Shown here one piece after another: positions 31,768 through 38,226 of a stretch of DNA of 38,457 nt (the first letter of the stretch is position 1; every line of letters starts with the position of its first letter). The position numbers and the translations under genes are program-made. The notes beneath the pieces were generated by a model, which saw nothing but the letters and a program-made list of their open reading frames with translations, ran no database searches and was not told the DNA's origin. Source of the DNA: an uncultured Ruminococcus sp. (GTDB lineage: Bacteria; Bacillota; Clostridia; Oscillospirales; Acutalibacteraceae); NCBI GenBank assembly GCA_905234015.1, contig CAJOFK010000007.1:1-38457 (forward strand), given 5' to 3'.

Positions 31768-33669
31768 ATGAAAAAGAAAGTATTAAAATCAAGCAAAATT
31801 ATAAGCGCGGTTTTATCTTTAATGCTTATTCTGTCCGCGTTTGTGCCCGAGGCGCTCGCTCTTGACTCAAAAACCTTAAAAACAGGCGATAAGAGCGGTA
31901 AAATCGGCTCGTGCGATTATACCTTCAACGAGAGCACCGGTCTGCTTACGATTACCGGTACCGGCGATACTCCCGATATGAACGGCGAATTCCCGTGGGA
32001 AGGTATGCAGGTTAAAAGCATTGTTGTAGATAACGGCATTACCTCAATCGGCGACAGGCTTTTTTCGAACCTTTACTCGCTTAAAACCGTAACAATTGCC
32101 GACAGTGTTACGGAAATCAAATTCTGCTCGTTTGCGTATAATAACGGGCTTGAGTCGGTAAAGCTTCCCGCTTCGCTTAAAACAATCGGCGAGGATTCGT
32201 TCTCGTTCTGCGGAAGTCTTGATAACGTGGTTATTCCCGAGGGCTGCGAGTATATTTTAAACAACGCGTTCTACGGCGACAGCGGGCTTAAGAGCGTTAC
32301 TATTCCTGCTTCCGTTAAGAAAATATACAGCTCCGCTTTTGTTAATACAGGGCTGATGAGCGTTACTATTCCCGGCAAGACTACGGAGCTTGATTATCAC
32401 AGCATCGGCTATACCTACGGCAATCAGATTTTTAAGGGAGTTAAGGGCTTTGTTATTAACTGCGAGAACGATTCTCTCGCAAAGGCGTATTACGATGAGC
32501 TTTTAGCAAGTATCCCTCCCGATACCGATACAACCTGGACGTTCGATAAGCTCACCGGCACGCTCACCTTATCAGGCACAGGTGAAACTACGCATGTAAG
32601 CTACGCATATCCTGCGCCGTGGGCGGAGCATTACGAGGAAATAAACCACCTTATAGTAAACGAGGGAATTATCGTATTAAACGGAATCGGCGAGTGCCCC
32701 TATCTGCAGTCAATTACGCTTCCCGACTCGGTAGTAAAAATAGGGGATAAGGCTTTCTGCAGCGAGAGCGACGAGAATTCTCTTAACACCGTTTATTTCG
32801 GAAAGGGCTTAAAGGAAATCGGCGAATTAGCCTTTGAGGGCACACATATTCACGACCTTAAGCTTCCCGAGAGCCTTGAGACTATAGGTCAGTTTGCTTT
32901 CGCTTATTCGAGCGTATCTAAGCTTGAAATAGGCCCCAACGTTAAAACAATCGGCGCCGGAGCATTTTATGAAACCGGTCTTTTAAGCGTTAAAATTCCC
33001 GATAACGTTACCGAAATCGGCAACGAGGCGTTCGGCTATTACTACGACGAGAGATTTAATTCGGAATCCGATACCGAGATTTACGGCGATTTCCTGAAAA
33101 ACGGCTTTGAGATGTACGCGGGCGTCGGTACCGAGGGCGAAAGATACGCTCTTGAAAACGGTATTGTGCTCGTAAGAGGAGCTGCTTCAATAAACAAAAC
33201 GAAGGCAAGCGTTAAGGCGGGCAAGAAGGTTAAGCTCAGCCTCGAAAACTCCGGAGTGCAGTACTGGACGAGCACCAACGATAAGGTAGTTTATGTTGAT
33301 AATAAAGGCAACGTTTACGGACTTAAAAAGGGCACCGCTTACGTAAGCCCCGTAACTCCGAGAGGGCTTAAGTTTAAGTGTAAGGTTACTGTAACCTCCA
33401 ACCCGTCTGTTAAGATTAAAGGAAAAACCTTTAATAAAAAGAAGCTCTACTACGTTAAGAAGGGTAAAAAACTCAGCGTACAGATTTCGGGCAGAGCAGC
33501 TCCCGAGTATAATACTTATACCTCAACAAATAAAAAGGTTGCGAGGGTTCCCTCAAGTACGGAGCGCGACGCTAAAAAGCTCAGCATAAAGGGCTATAAA
33601 AAAGGAAAAGCAACCGTAACTCTGATTGTTAACGGGGTAAAATTCAAGGTTAAAGTTAAGGTTTATTAA
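31768..33669 (+). CDS. BspA-type leucine-rich-repeat protein with Ig-like domain
   Basis: A 633-residue secreted protein. The ATG follows AGAAAGGA. Residues 1-31 form a Sec signal peptide (KIISAVLSLMLILSAFVPEA, then LA). A LTITGTGDTPDM-type strand module starts each of two halves (about 45-60 and 265-285, LTGTLTLSGTGET), and each is followed by LRR_5 repeats such as TIADSVTEIKF and LPESLETIGQFAFAY. Residues ~475-540 form a bacterial Ig-like (BIG2) domain (KTKASVKAGKKVKLSLE, VYGLKKGTAYVSPV). A second basic Ig-like module ends the protein. No LPXTG or other anchor is seen. It is a third BspA-like gene in this window and probably acts at the cell surface. Confidence 0.9.
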   Translation: MKKKVLKSSKIISAVLSLMLILSAFVPEALALDSKTLKTGDKSGKIGSCDYTFNESTGLLTITGTGDTPDMNGEFPWEGMQVKSIVVDNGITSIGDRLFSNLYSLKTVTIADSVTEIKFCSFAYNNGLESVKLPASLKTIGEDSFSFCGSLDNVVIPEGCEYILNNAFYGDSGLKSVTIPASVKKIYSSAFVNTGLMSVTIPGKTTELDYHSIGYTYGNQIFKGVKGFVINCENDSLAKAYYDELLASIPPDTDTTWTFDKLTGTLTLSGTGETTHVSYAYPAPWAEHYEEINHLIVNEGIIVLNGIGECPYLQSITLPDSVVKIGDKAFCSESDENSLNTVYFGKGLKEIGELAFEGTHIHDLKLPESLETIGQFAFAYSSVSKLEIGPNVKTIGAGAFYETGLLSVKIPDNVTEIGNEAFGYYYDERFNSESDTEIYGDFLKNGFEMYAGVGTEGERYALENGIVLVRGAASINKTKASVKAGKKVKLSLENSGVQYWTSTNDKVVYVDNKGNVYGLKKGTAYVSPVTPRGLKFKCKVTVTSNPSVKIKGKTFNKKKLYYVKKGKKLSVQISGRAAPEYNTYTSTNKKVARVPSSTERDAKKLSIKGYKKGKATVTLIVNGVKFKVKVKVY

Positions 33670-33674
33670 AACAC

Positions 33675-33709
33675 GAAGCCGCCGCTAAACGCGACGGCTT
33701 CAATTTTTT
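33675..33709 (+). terminator. Terminator of the BspA-like gene at 31768
   Basis: GAAGCCG..GC pairs with GC..CGGCTTC around a short loop and is followed by AATTTTTTG, six bases after the stop codon. Confidence 0.85.
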
Positions 33710-34040
33710 GTGTTTTAGGTTATAAGCATTAAGGAATGGTCGGGCAGACAGCGGTGTAAGTTTATAAGGTGGAATGTAGTGGAAAGAGGTGGAAACGAAT
33801 GGAAACAAATATTTTTTTCTTTTCACCCCTTAAAGCTACTGTTTATGCGGCTTCAGAGGTATTGGTGGAAACAAATCAAGAAAAAACACAGAAACTTTTT
33901 AAAAAGTCAGAAAATAATTTTTATTATTTTATATAATTTAGTATGTTTACAAAATCATTATACCACATTCAACCGCTCAAGACGACAAATCGGCACCTCT
34001 CATAATGTCAAACAACATCCTTAATTTTATACTCCGCTGA
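33710..34040. other. Gap with decamer array and no gene
   Basis: No gene is supported; an 81-codon frame at 33779-34024 starts inside the decamer array and looks like no protein family. The notable content is the GTGGAA decamer array at 33769-33808. An AACCGCTCAAGACGACAA end at about 33972-33989 matches the interspersed-repeat ends elsewhere. Confidence 0.6.
33769..33808 (+). promoter_or_regulatory. Array of four 10-base GTGGAA boxes (MraZ-box-like)
   Basis: GTGGAATGTA, GTGGAAAGAG, GTGGAAACGA, ATGGAAACAA: four boxes with an exact 10-base period. A fifth GTGGAAACAA lies at 33865-33874. Exactly spaced GTGG-type decamers are the operator form of MraZ ahead of the division and cell-wall (dcw) cluster. 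No mraZ or dcw gene follows here. Confidence 0.6.
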
Positions 34041-34041
34041 A

Positions 34042-34070
34042 AACGGGCTGTCCTCTGACAGCCCGTTCTA
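34042..34070 (-). terminator. Terminator of the smsCB pair
   Basis: AACGGGCTGTC pairs with GACAGCCCGTT; on the minus strand TTTTC follows. It is within a few bases of the smsB stop codon. Confidence 0.85.
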
Positions 34071-34994
34071 TCATCTTAAGAATCCGTTAATAATCTGTTC
34101 TTCTGCTTCGCTTTCGGTTAAACCGAGCGTCATAAGCTTTATAAGCTGTTCGCCCGCGATTTTTCCGATAGCCGCTTCGTGAACGAGCGACGCGTCTACG
34201 TTGTTCGCCTCAAGTCCCGGAACGGCAAGAATTTTACCGTTATCCATAATTATGGAATCGCACTCGGTGTGTCCCTTGCACGCGGCGTTTCCGATTATCT
34301 TCGCGTCAAATTTCTGATAGGAATCGTCTCTCGCGACCGCCCTCGAAACTACGTCCGCGGTGGAATTGTCGCCGTTGAGGTTTACTGTATACACGCTGAC
34401 GGCGTTCTGCTTTTCGTGAGTCATAAGACGTTCCCTTACGATAAGGCTCGCGCCTGCCTTAAGGTCGGCGATTGTTGTGCGCGTGGTATCGTCAACGCCC
34501 TTTATCTGAACCATCTCCATCTCGCAGGAGCTGTTCTCCTCCATATATACTTCGGTTACGGGATTGAGGATACGCTTTCCGCTTCCGTCGCCCGAGCCGA
34601 AATGCTTTTCAACATACTTAATGTGAGCGTTTTTACCGATATAAAATCTGTGGATACCGTCGTGCTGAGAATCGTGAGCGCCGCAGTTATCAATTCCGCA
34701 GCCGGCTACGATTTCAACGTCGGCGTTTTCGCCGATAAAGAAATCGTTATATACCTTTTCCTTAATACCGCTTTTAGTAACGACAACGGGAATATGAACG
34801 CTTTCGCCCTTGGTACCGTCCTTTATATAGATATCAATTCCGCTGATTTCCTTTTTCGGAACGATTTCTATATTTTCGGTAGATTTTCTGCCGACCGCCT
34901 CGCTGTCGGAGCGGATGTTATACGCGCCTGCGGGAGTATCGGTGAGGTCGGCGATTTCCTTAAGTAAAAACTTCTGAATAGTATTTAAGTCCAT
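34071..34994 (-). CDS. SufB/SufD-family Fe-S assembly scaffold (SmsB-like)
   Basis: A 307-residue SufBD-type protein. I chose the ATG at 34994, behind AAAGGAGG; the longer frame would extend into smsC. The beta-helix core shows ENADVEIVAGCGIDNCG near 95-111, GSGKRILNPVTEVYMEENSS near 150-169, and the family end VPGLEANNVDASLVHEAAIG near 255-274, with the His-Glu pair at the position of the functional SufB/SufD residues, then GEQLIKLMTLGLTESEAEEQ. It is shorter than SufB and lacks its N-terminal region. With the upstream ATPase it forms a two-gene module like the minimal SMS (SmsCB) systems. No sufS, sufU or second SufBD gene is present. Confidence 0.88.
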   Translation of the reverse strand: MDLNTIQKFLLKEIADLTDTPAGAYNIRSDSEAVGRKSTENIEIVPKKEISGIDIYIKDGTKGESVHIPVVVTKSGIKEKVYNDFFIGENADVEIVAGCGIDNCGAHDSQHDGIHRFYIGKNAHIKYVEKHFGSGDGSGKRILNPVTEVYMEENSSCEMEMVQIKGVDDTTRTTIADLKAGASLIVRERLMTHEKQNAVSVYTVNLNGDNSTADVVSRAVARDDSYQKFDAKIIGNAACKGHTECDSIIMDNGKILAVPGLEANNVDASLVHEAAIGKIAGEQLIKLMTLGLTESEAEEQIINGFLR

Positions 34995-35007
34995 AGTCGT
35001 CCTCCTT

Positions 35008-35736
35008 TCAGAATCTGCCCTGACAGTCGGGTACCGCCGAGGATGTGCCGATAAGCGAGGGGAGGATTTCATCCTTTTCGCCCTCAGCTTCAACGCAGCC
35101 GTCCCTGATGACGATAATTCTGTCCGCGATATTTAATATTCTCTCCTGATGAGAGATAATGAGAATTGACCTGTCCTTGATTTCGGCTCTCTGCTTCCGG
35201 AATACCTCGATAAGGTTGTTGAAGCTCCATAGGTCGATACCTGCCTCCGGCTCGTCAAATAAGGTGAGCAGGGATTTTCTCGCGAGAACCGTAGCGATTT
35301 CGATTCGTTTAAGCTCTCCGCCGGAAAGGCTTGAGTTGACCTCGCGCTCAACGTATTCTCTCGCGCAAAGTCCGACGAGTGAAAGGTATTTGCAAACGTC
35401 CGCGACGGAAAGCTCCTGCCCCGCGGCGAGCCTTATGATATCGAGAACTCTTAGCCCCTTGAACTTAACCGGCTGCTGAAACGCGAAGCCGATTCCGAGC
35501 TTAGCTCTTTCGGTTATATTTTTTTCGGTGATATCCTCGCCGTCAAAATATATTTTTCCGCCTGAGGGCTTCTCGATTCCCGCGATTAAACGGGCGAGGG
35601 TAGACTTGCCTCCGCCGTTGGGACCGGTTATAACATAGAGCTTGCCCTTAGGAATATCGAGGCTGATGTCCTTGATGATTTCCTTTTCGCCGCCCTCTGC
35701 GTTTACGTTAAAAGATAAATTTTCTATCTTAAGCAT
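35008..35736 (-). CDS. SufC-like ABC ATPase (SmsC-like)
   Basis: A 242-residue cytosolic ABC ATPase that should drive the SufBD-type scaffold during Fe-S cluster assembly. I chose the ATG at 35736, eight bases behind AAAGGA; the ATG three codons upstream is inside that site. The Walker A is GPNGGGKS near residues 35-42, the Q-loop is GFAFQQPVKFKG near 86-97, the signature is LSGGELKR near 138-145, and the Walker B with D-loop is LTLFDEPEAGIDLWSFNNL near 157-175. The DEPEAGIDLWSF form is what I expect of SmsC, where SufC has DEIDSGLDIDAL; this is a family-memory judgement. It sits 13 bases before smsB. Confidence 0.88.
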   Translation of the reverse strand: MLKIENLSFNVNAEGGEKEIIKDISLDIPKGKLYVITGPNGGGKSTLARLIAGIEKPSGGKIYFDGEDITEKNITERAKLGIGFAFQQPVKFKGLRVLDIIRLAAGQELSVADVCKYLSLVGLCAREYVEREVNSSLSGGELKRIEIATVLARKSLLTLFDEPEAGIDLWSFNNLIEVFRKQRAEIKDRSILIISHQERILNIADRIIVIRDGCVEAEGEKDEILPSLIGTSSAVPDCQGRF

Positions 35737-35773
35737 TTTCGTCATCCTTTAAAATTTTTACACTGTACCTCAC

Positions 35774-35802
35774 ATAATACAATATTTCGCCCTTTATGGC
35801 AA
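35774..35802 (-). promoter_or_regulatory. Promoter of the smsCB pair
   Basis: On minus, TTGCCA (35797-35802), 17 bases, TATTAT (35774-35779), about 35 bases before the smsC start. Confidence 0.7.
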
Positions 35803-35990
35803 GAATTGAGTATGAGTTTTTTTGAAAAACTTTTCTGATTTTGTCAGATTATTGATTTCGCTTGAAAATTACACAAAAATTCATTTGATTTTCCTTAAAA
35901 TATAGTGACATTTCTTTTTGACTGTGATGTAATTACATAAATATAACCGTGTATTTATTATTATCAATTTTTTCAGAAAGGATGTATCTT

Positions 35991-36100
35991 ATGAAAAAGT
36001 CATCAAGAGTTATAAGCATTGTTCTTTGTCTGCTTATGGCTGGCTCGGATTCACCGCCGATATAAAATCTCCCGCGCTTAAGTATATGGCTCAGTGGTAG
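35991..36100 (+). pseudogene. Signal-peptide remnant of a surface protein
   Basis: Behind an AGAAAGGATG site the frame reads MKKSSRVISIVLCLLMAGSD and ends at TAA 36063. From 36047 a second frame reads GFTADIKSPALKYMAQW and ends at TAG 36098. The first part is a clean Sec signal peptide; the second looks like what should follow after a one-base shift or a small deletion. The protein is not made in useful form. It is probably the 5' end of a lost surface-protein gene. Confidence 0.7.
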
Positions 36101-36160
36101 AACGAGGGCTGATAAGGTCATAATAATATACAGTTTAAATTATTTAAAACTATATAAAAA

Positions 36161-36195
36161 CTCAGGAGCCGGCTCACACGAGCCGGCTCCTGTTA
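36161..36195 (-). terminator. Terminator of the gene at 36212
   Basis: CAGGAGCCGGCTC pairs with GAGCCGGCTCCTG around a four-base loop. The minus-strand tail AGTTTTTATA supplies a T-run. It lies about 17 bases after the stop codon. Confidence 0.82.
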
Positions 36196-36211
36196 CGTTT
36201 ATGATATTGAA

Positions 36212-36700
36212 TTATTTTTCAGGTGAGGCAATCCTGTAAAGAAAATCATACTCAGGCTGTGAGATATCGTTATCAAACGAGCAGATAATCGCGAGCAGAG
36301 CGAAAAACAGCGTTCGTGACTCTGCGGGTATTTCACCTGCGATTTTTGCTGCCAAATCGGAAATAGTAATTTCGCCCGAATATTTATGCGAAATGAAATA
36401 AGAATCAATAATCTGATCGGTAAGTTCCGGCTCATAACTGCATCCGAGTATTTTATACGCTTCCTTAAGCAGCTCGTGCTCATCGGAATTAGCTTCATTA
36501 TCGACGGTAATTCCCGTGTAAATAATCGTCAGAATCAATTCCTCCGGTTTAATACCGCTTTTCTGAGCGACCTGAGTTAAAGGCTCCTTGAGCGAATTGT
36601 AGGTGAAGTTGAAAAACTTGATTTTGTCCTCATAAGACATCGGAAGTATCTGTTCGATTATAGCTTTGCAAACGTTGTTTGTTAATTCATATGATTTCAT
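36212..36700 (-). CDS. Hypothetical helical protein, possibly TerB-like
   Basis: A 162-residue, mainly alpha-helical soluble protein I do not recognise with confidence. I chose ATG 36700 (MKSYELTNNV), seven bases behind GGGAG, rather than the ATG 14 codons upstream. It has no signal peptide or membrane helix. The C-terminal FALLAIICSFDNDISQPEYD followed by FLYRIA has the hydrophobic/acidic spacing of the TerB-like repeat ('a.aDg.is..E...l..ia'), and the middle ANSDEHELLKEAYKILGCSY could be a second such helix pair. It stands alone between two surface-protein fragments, with its own promoter and terminator. Confidence 0.6.
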   Translation of the reverse strand: MKSYELTNNVCKAIIEQILPMSYEDKIKFFNFTYNSLKEPLTQVAQKSGIKPEELILTIIYTGITVDNEANSDEHELLKEAYKILGCSYEPELTDQIIDSYFISHKYSGEITISDLAAKIAGEIPAESRTLFFALLAIICSFDNDISQPEYDFLYRIASPEK

Positions 36701-36742
36701 TTTATATCTCCCAATTGTTGTAATACGTAAATCTTTAGACAT

Positions 36743-36772
36743 AGAATACCATATTTTTTGATATTATGTCAA
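36743..36772 (-). promoter_or_regulatory. Promoter of the gene at 36212
   Basis: On minus, a perfect TTGACA (36767-36772), 18 bases, TATTCT (36743-36748), 42 bases before the chosen start. Confidence 0.75.
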
Positions 36773-37005
36773 TGAATAATTGCGGTCTTTGAATATAATG
36801 TTTTTGTAATAAAAAACATGGTATCCGATTAAACGCGAATGAAATTCCGTCATATTTCCGGGACTTACCCCTCGCCGGTTGGAACGAGCTTCGGGCAACG
36901 ATATATCATCTTTGATTGTAAGATAATACCGCCGTCCGTCAGGTACATATATTAAACTATAAGTTAAGTAATTTAGTTAAGGATTTCTAACTTGGAGTCC
37001 GGTAA
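36773..37005. other. Unassigned gap with a minus-strand open stretch
   Basis: No complete gene is seen. On the minus strand a stretch of about 70 codons is open, with the phrase YYLTIKDDISLPEARSNRRG followed by VSPGNMTEF (about 36840-36950), but it has no start codon. ATGTTTTT and AAAAACAT (about 36798-36821) form a small hairpin. Content looks coding-like but cannot be placed in a family. Confidence 0.4.
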
Positions 37006-37251
37006 GAAAAAATCAGCGTTAAATGGAAAAAGATTTCAAACGCAAGCGGATATCAGGTATTTGTATCCGAGGATGAGTTTTTCGACAAGCCTAAGACCGT
37101 AAATATAAGCAGCGCGGATAAGACGTCCTGCACCGTTAAGAAGCTTAAAAAAGGCGAAAACTATTACGTCAGAGTAAGAGCTGTTAAGAAAAAGGCTAAG
37201 AAGAATTACCTCGGCGCGTTCAGCGTTTGTAAGAAAATTAAAGTGGAATAA
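37006..37251 (+). pseudogene. Fibronectin-III-like C-terminal fragment
   Basis: An open stretch of 81 codons with no start codon; a TAA lies just before at 37003. It reads EKISVKWKKISNASGYQVFV, SEDEFFDKPKTVNI, TVKKLKKGENYYVRVRAV, and ends SVCKKIKVE. This is the same type of domain as the tail of the broken gene at 4756-6112. A good terminator follows 15 bases later, as expected at the end of a real gene. It is probably the last piece of a surface-protein gene whose 5' end could be the remnant at 35991. Confidence 0.75.
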
Positions 37252-37265
37252 TTATTGTTCTTAAA

Positions 37266-37304
37266 TAAAAAAGCGGTTTCCGTTTGAGAAAACCGCTTTT
37301 TTTA
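37266..37304 (+). terminator. Terminator after the fibronectin-III-like fragment
   Basis: AAAAAAGCGGTTTTC-type stem: AAAAAGCGGTTT pairs with AAACCGCTTTTT, followed by more T. It is still intact although the gene in front is not. Confidence 0.85.
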
Positions 37305-37415
37305 CATTTCCCGCTCAGTTGCGCACGCTTTCTTGCTGCAATTATAAGCTTGATTTGAAATAATAAGATTTCTTAACCCTCGGCACAGCCTGTTCGAGCC
37401 CCGTTATTCATTATA
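37305..37415. repeat. Repeat derivative and tRNA-Ala 3'-end fragment
   Basis: ATTTCCCGCTCAGTTGCGC and GCGCACGCTTTCTTG (37306-37336) fuse two parts of the 124-bp repeat at 1317-1650. At 37392-37407 GTTCGAGCCCCGTTAT is an exact 16-base copy, in the opposite orientation, of the T-arm and 3' side of the neighbouring tRNA-Ala. Confidence 0.65.
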
Positions 37416-37419
37416 TAAA

Positions 37420-37451
37420 AAATAACCAACACCAAATGGTATTGGTTATTT
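37420..37451 (-). terminator. Terminator of tRNA-Ala
   Basis: AATAACCAACACCA pairs with TGGTATTGGTTATT (one wobble). On the minus strand TTTTTTATA follows directly. It begins at the encoded CCA end. Confidence 0.87.
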
Positions 37452-37452
37452 A

Positions 37453-37528
37453 TGGTGGAGATAACGGGGCTCGAACCCGTGACCTCTTGACTGCCAGTCA
37501 AGCACTCTCCCAGCTGAGCTATACCCCC
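37453..37528 (-). tRNA. tRNA-Ala (anticodon GGC)
   Basis: A 76-base tRNA with encoded CCA. The acceptor GGGGGTA pairs with TATCTCC and contains the G3-U70 pair that identifies tRNA-Ala. The anticodon arm is CTTGA-CTGGCAG-TCAAG with GGC in the loop. The D-arm AGCTCAGCTGGGAGAG and T-arm CGGGTTCGAGCCCCG are canonical. Confidence 0.97.
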
Positions 37529-37541
37529 AAAGGACATTATC

Positions 37542-37570
37542 ATTTTATACACAAATACTATTATTGTCAA
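37542..37570 (-). promoter_or_regulatory. Promoter of tRNA-Ala
   Basis: On minus, perfect TTGACA (37565-37570), 17 bases, TAAAAT (37542-37547), 14 bases before the tRNA. Confidence 0.85.
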
Positions 37571-37617
37571 GAGATAAGATAAATTATTTTTTACTGCAAA
37601 AAGTTTTCAAAAAAACA

Positions 37618-37646
37618 TTGACAATTGGATATTTGAGTGATATAAT
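37618..37646 (+). promoter_or_regulatory. Promoter of tRNA-Leu
   Basis: Perfect TTGACA (37618-37623), 17 bases, perfect TATAAT (37641-37646), 27 bases before the tRNA. Confidence 0.88.
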
Positions 37647-37672
37647 CTAAAAGCTGTCAAAAATTTATATAT

Positions 37673-37756
37673 GCGAGCGTGCTGGAATAGGCAGACAGGC
37701 ACGTTTGAGGGGCGTGTGTCTTTGACGTACGGGTTCAAGTCCCGTCGCTCGCACCA
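37673..37756 (+). tRNA. tRNA-Leu (anticodon GAG)
   Basis: An 84-base class II tRNA with encoded CCA. The acceptor GCGAGCG pairs with CGCTCGC. The anticodon arm is CACGT-TTGAGGG-GCGTG with GAG in the loop. A long variable arm TGTCTTTGACGTA and T-arm CGGGTTCAAGTCCCG agree with tRNA-Leu. Confidence 0.95.
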
Positions 37757-38217
37757 TTGAATCAGGGAGTATCTAAAAGATACTCCCTGTTTCAATTATA
37801 CAAATAGAGTGTGGCGACAGGACTTGAACAGGGCGTGCCGAGGATTAAGCGTCAGCGTAATCCGCCGGTAAAAACAGTTCTGTGAACTGTTTTTAGCCCG
37901 CCGCGCAGATGATACTTTTAGTTCAGCACACGCCGCAACAGGCGAGATGAAAACTTCTCAAATATAAAACATACGTCGCTCGCACCATTGAATCAGGGAG
38001 TATCTAAAAGATACTCCCTGTTTTAATTATACAAATAGGGTGCGGCGACAGGACTTGAACAGGGCGTGCCAAGGATTAAGCGTCAGCGTAATCCGCCGGT
38101 AAAAACAGTTCTGTGAACTGTTTTTAGCCCGCCGCGCAGATGATACTTTTAGTTCAGCACACGCCTCAACAGGCGAGATGAAAACTTCTCAAATATAAAA
38201 CATACGTCGCTCGCACC
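37743..38217 (+). repeat. Two 231-bp tandem repeats carrying the tRNA-Leu 3' end
   Basis: CGTCGCTCGCACC, the 3' end of tRNA-Leu, occurs at 37743, 37974 and 38205, spaced by exactly 231 bases. The two full units are nearly identical and differ at a few positions (for example GAGTGTGGCGAC against GGGTGCGGCGAC). Each unit holds the tRNA terminator, an inverted near-copy of the tRNA T-arm (GCGACAGGACTTGAAC; 37814-37829 and 38045-38060), GGATTAAGCGTCAGCGTAAT, and a hairpin AAAAACAGTTCTGTGAACTG continuing to TTTTT. The third CGTCGCTCGCACC is followed by ten bases and then the IS end. No gene is present. Confidence 0.85.
37763..37793 (+). terminator. Terminator of tRNA-Leu
   Basis: CAGGGAGTATCT pairs perfectly with AGATACTCCCTG around an AAA loop, followed by TTTC. 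It is duplicated in the second tandem unit (about 37994-38024). Confidence 0.87.
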
Positions 38218-38226
38218 GAAACAAAA

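Noticed and set aside
33779..34024. 81-codon plus-strand frame
   Set aside because: It begins inside the GTGGAA decamer array and reads as low-complexity sequence. It does not resemble MraZ, which would be the expected gene after such boxes.
34179..34967. Plus-strand frame of 262 codons
   Set aside because: It lies fully opposite the SufB/SufD-family gene, has no ribosome-binding site and no family-like motif. It is a shadow of the real gene caused by codon bias.
37857..37910. Possible extra tRNA in the tandem units
   Set aside because: The inverted T-arm-like words have no matching acceptor, D-arm or anticodon arm at tRNA distances.
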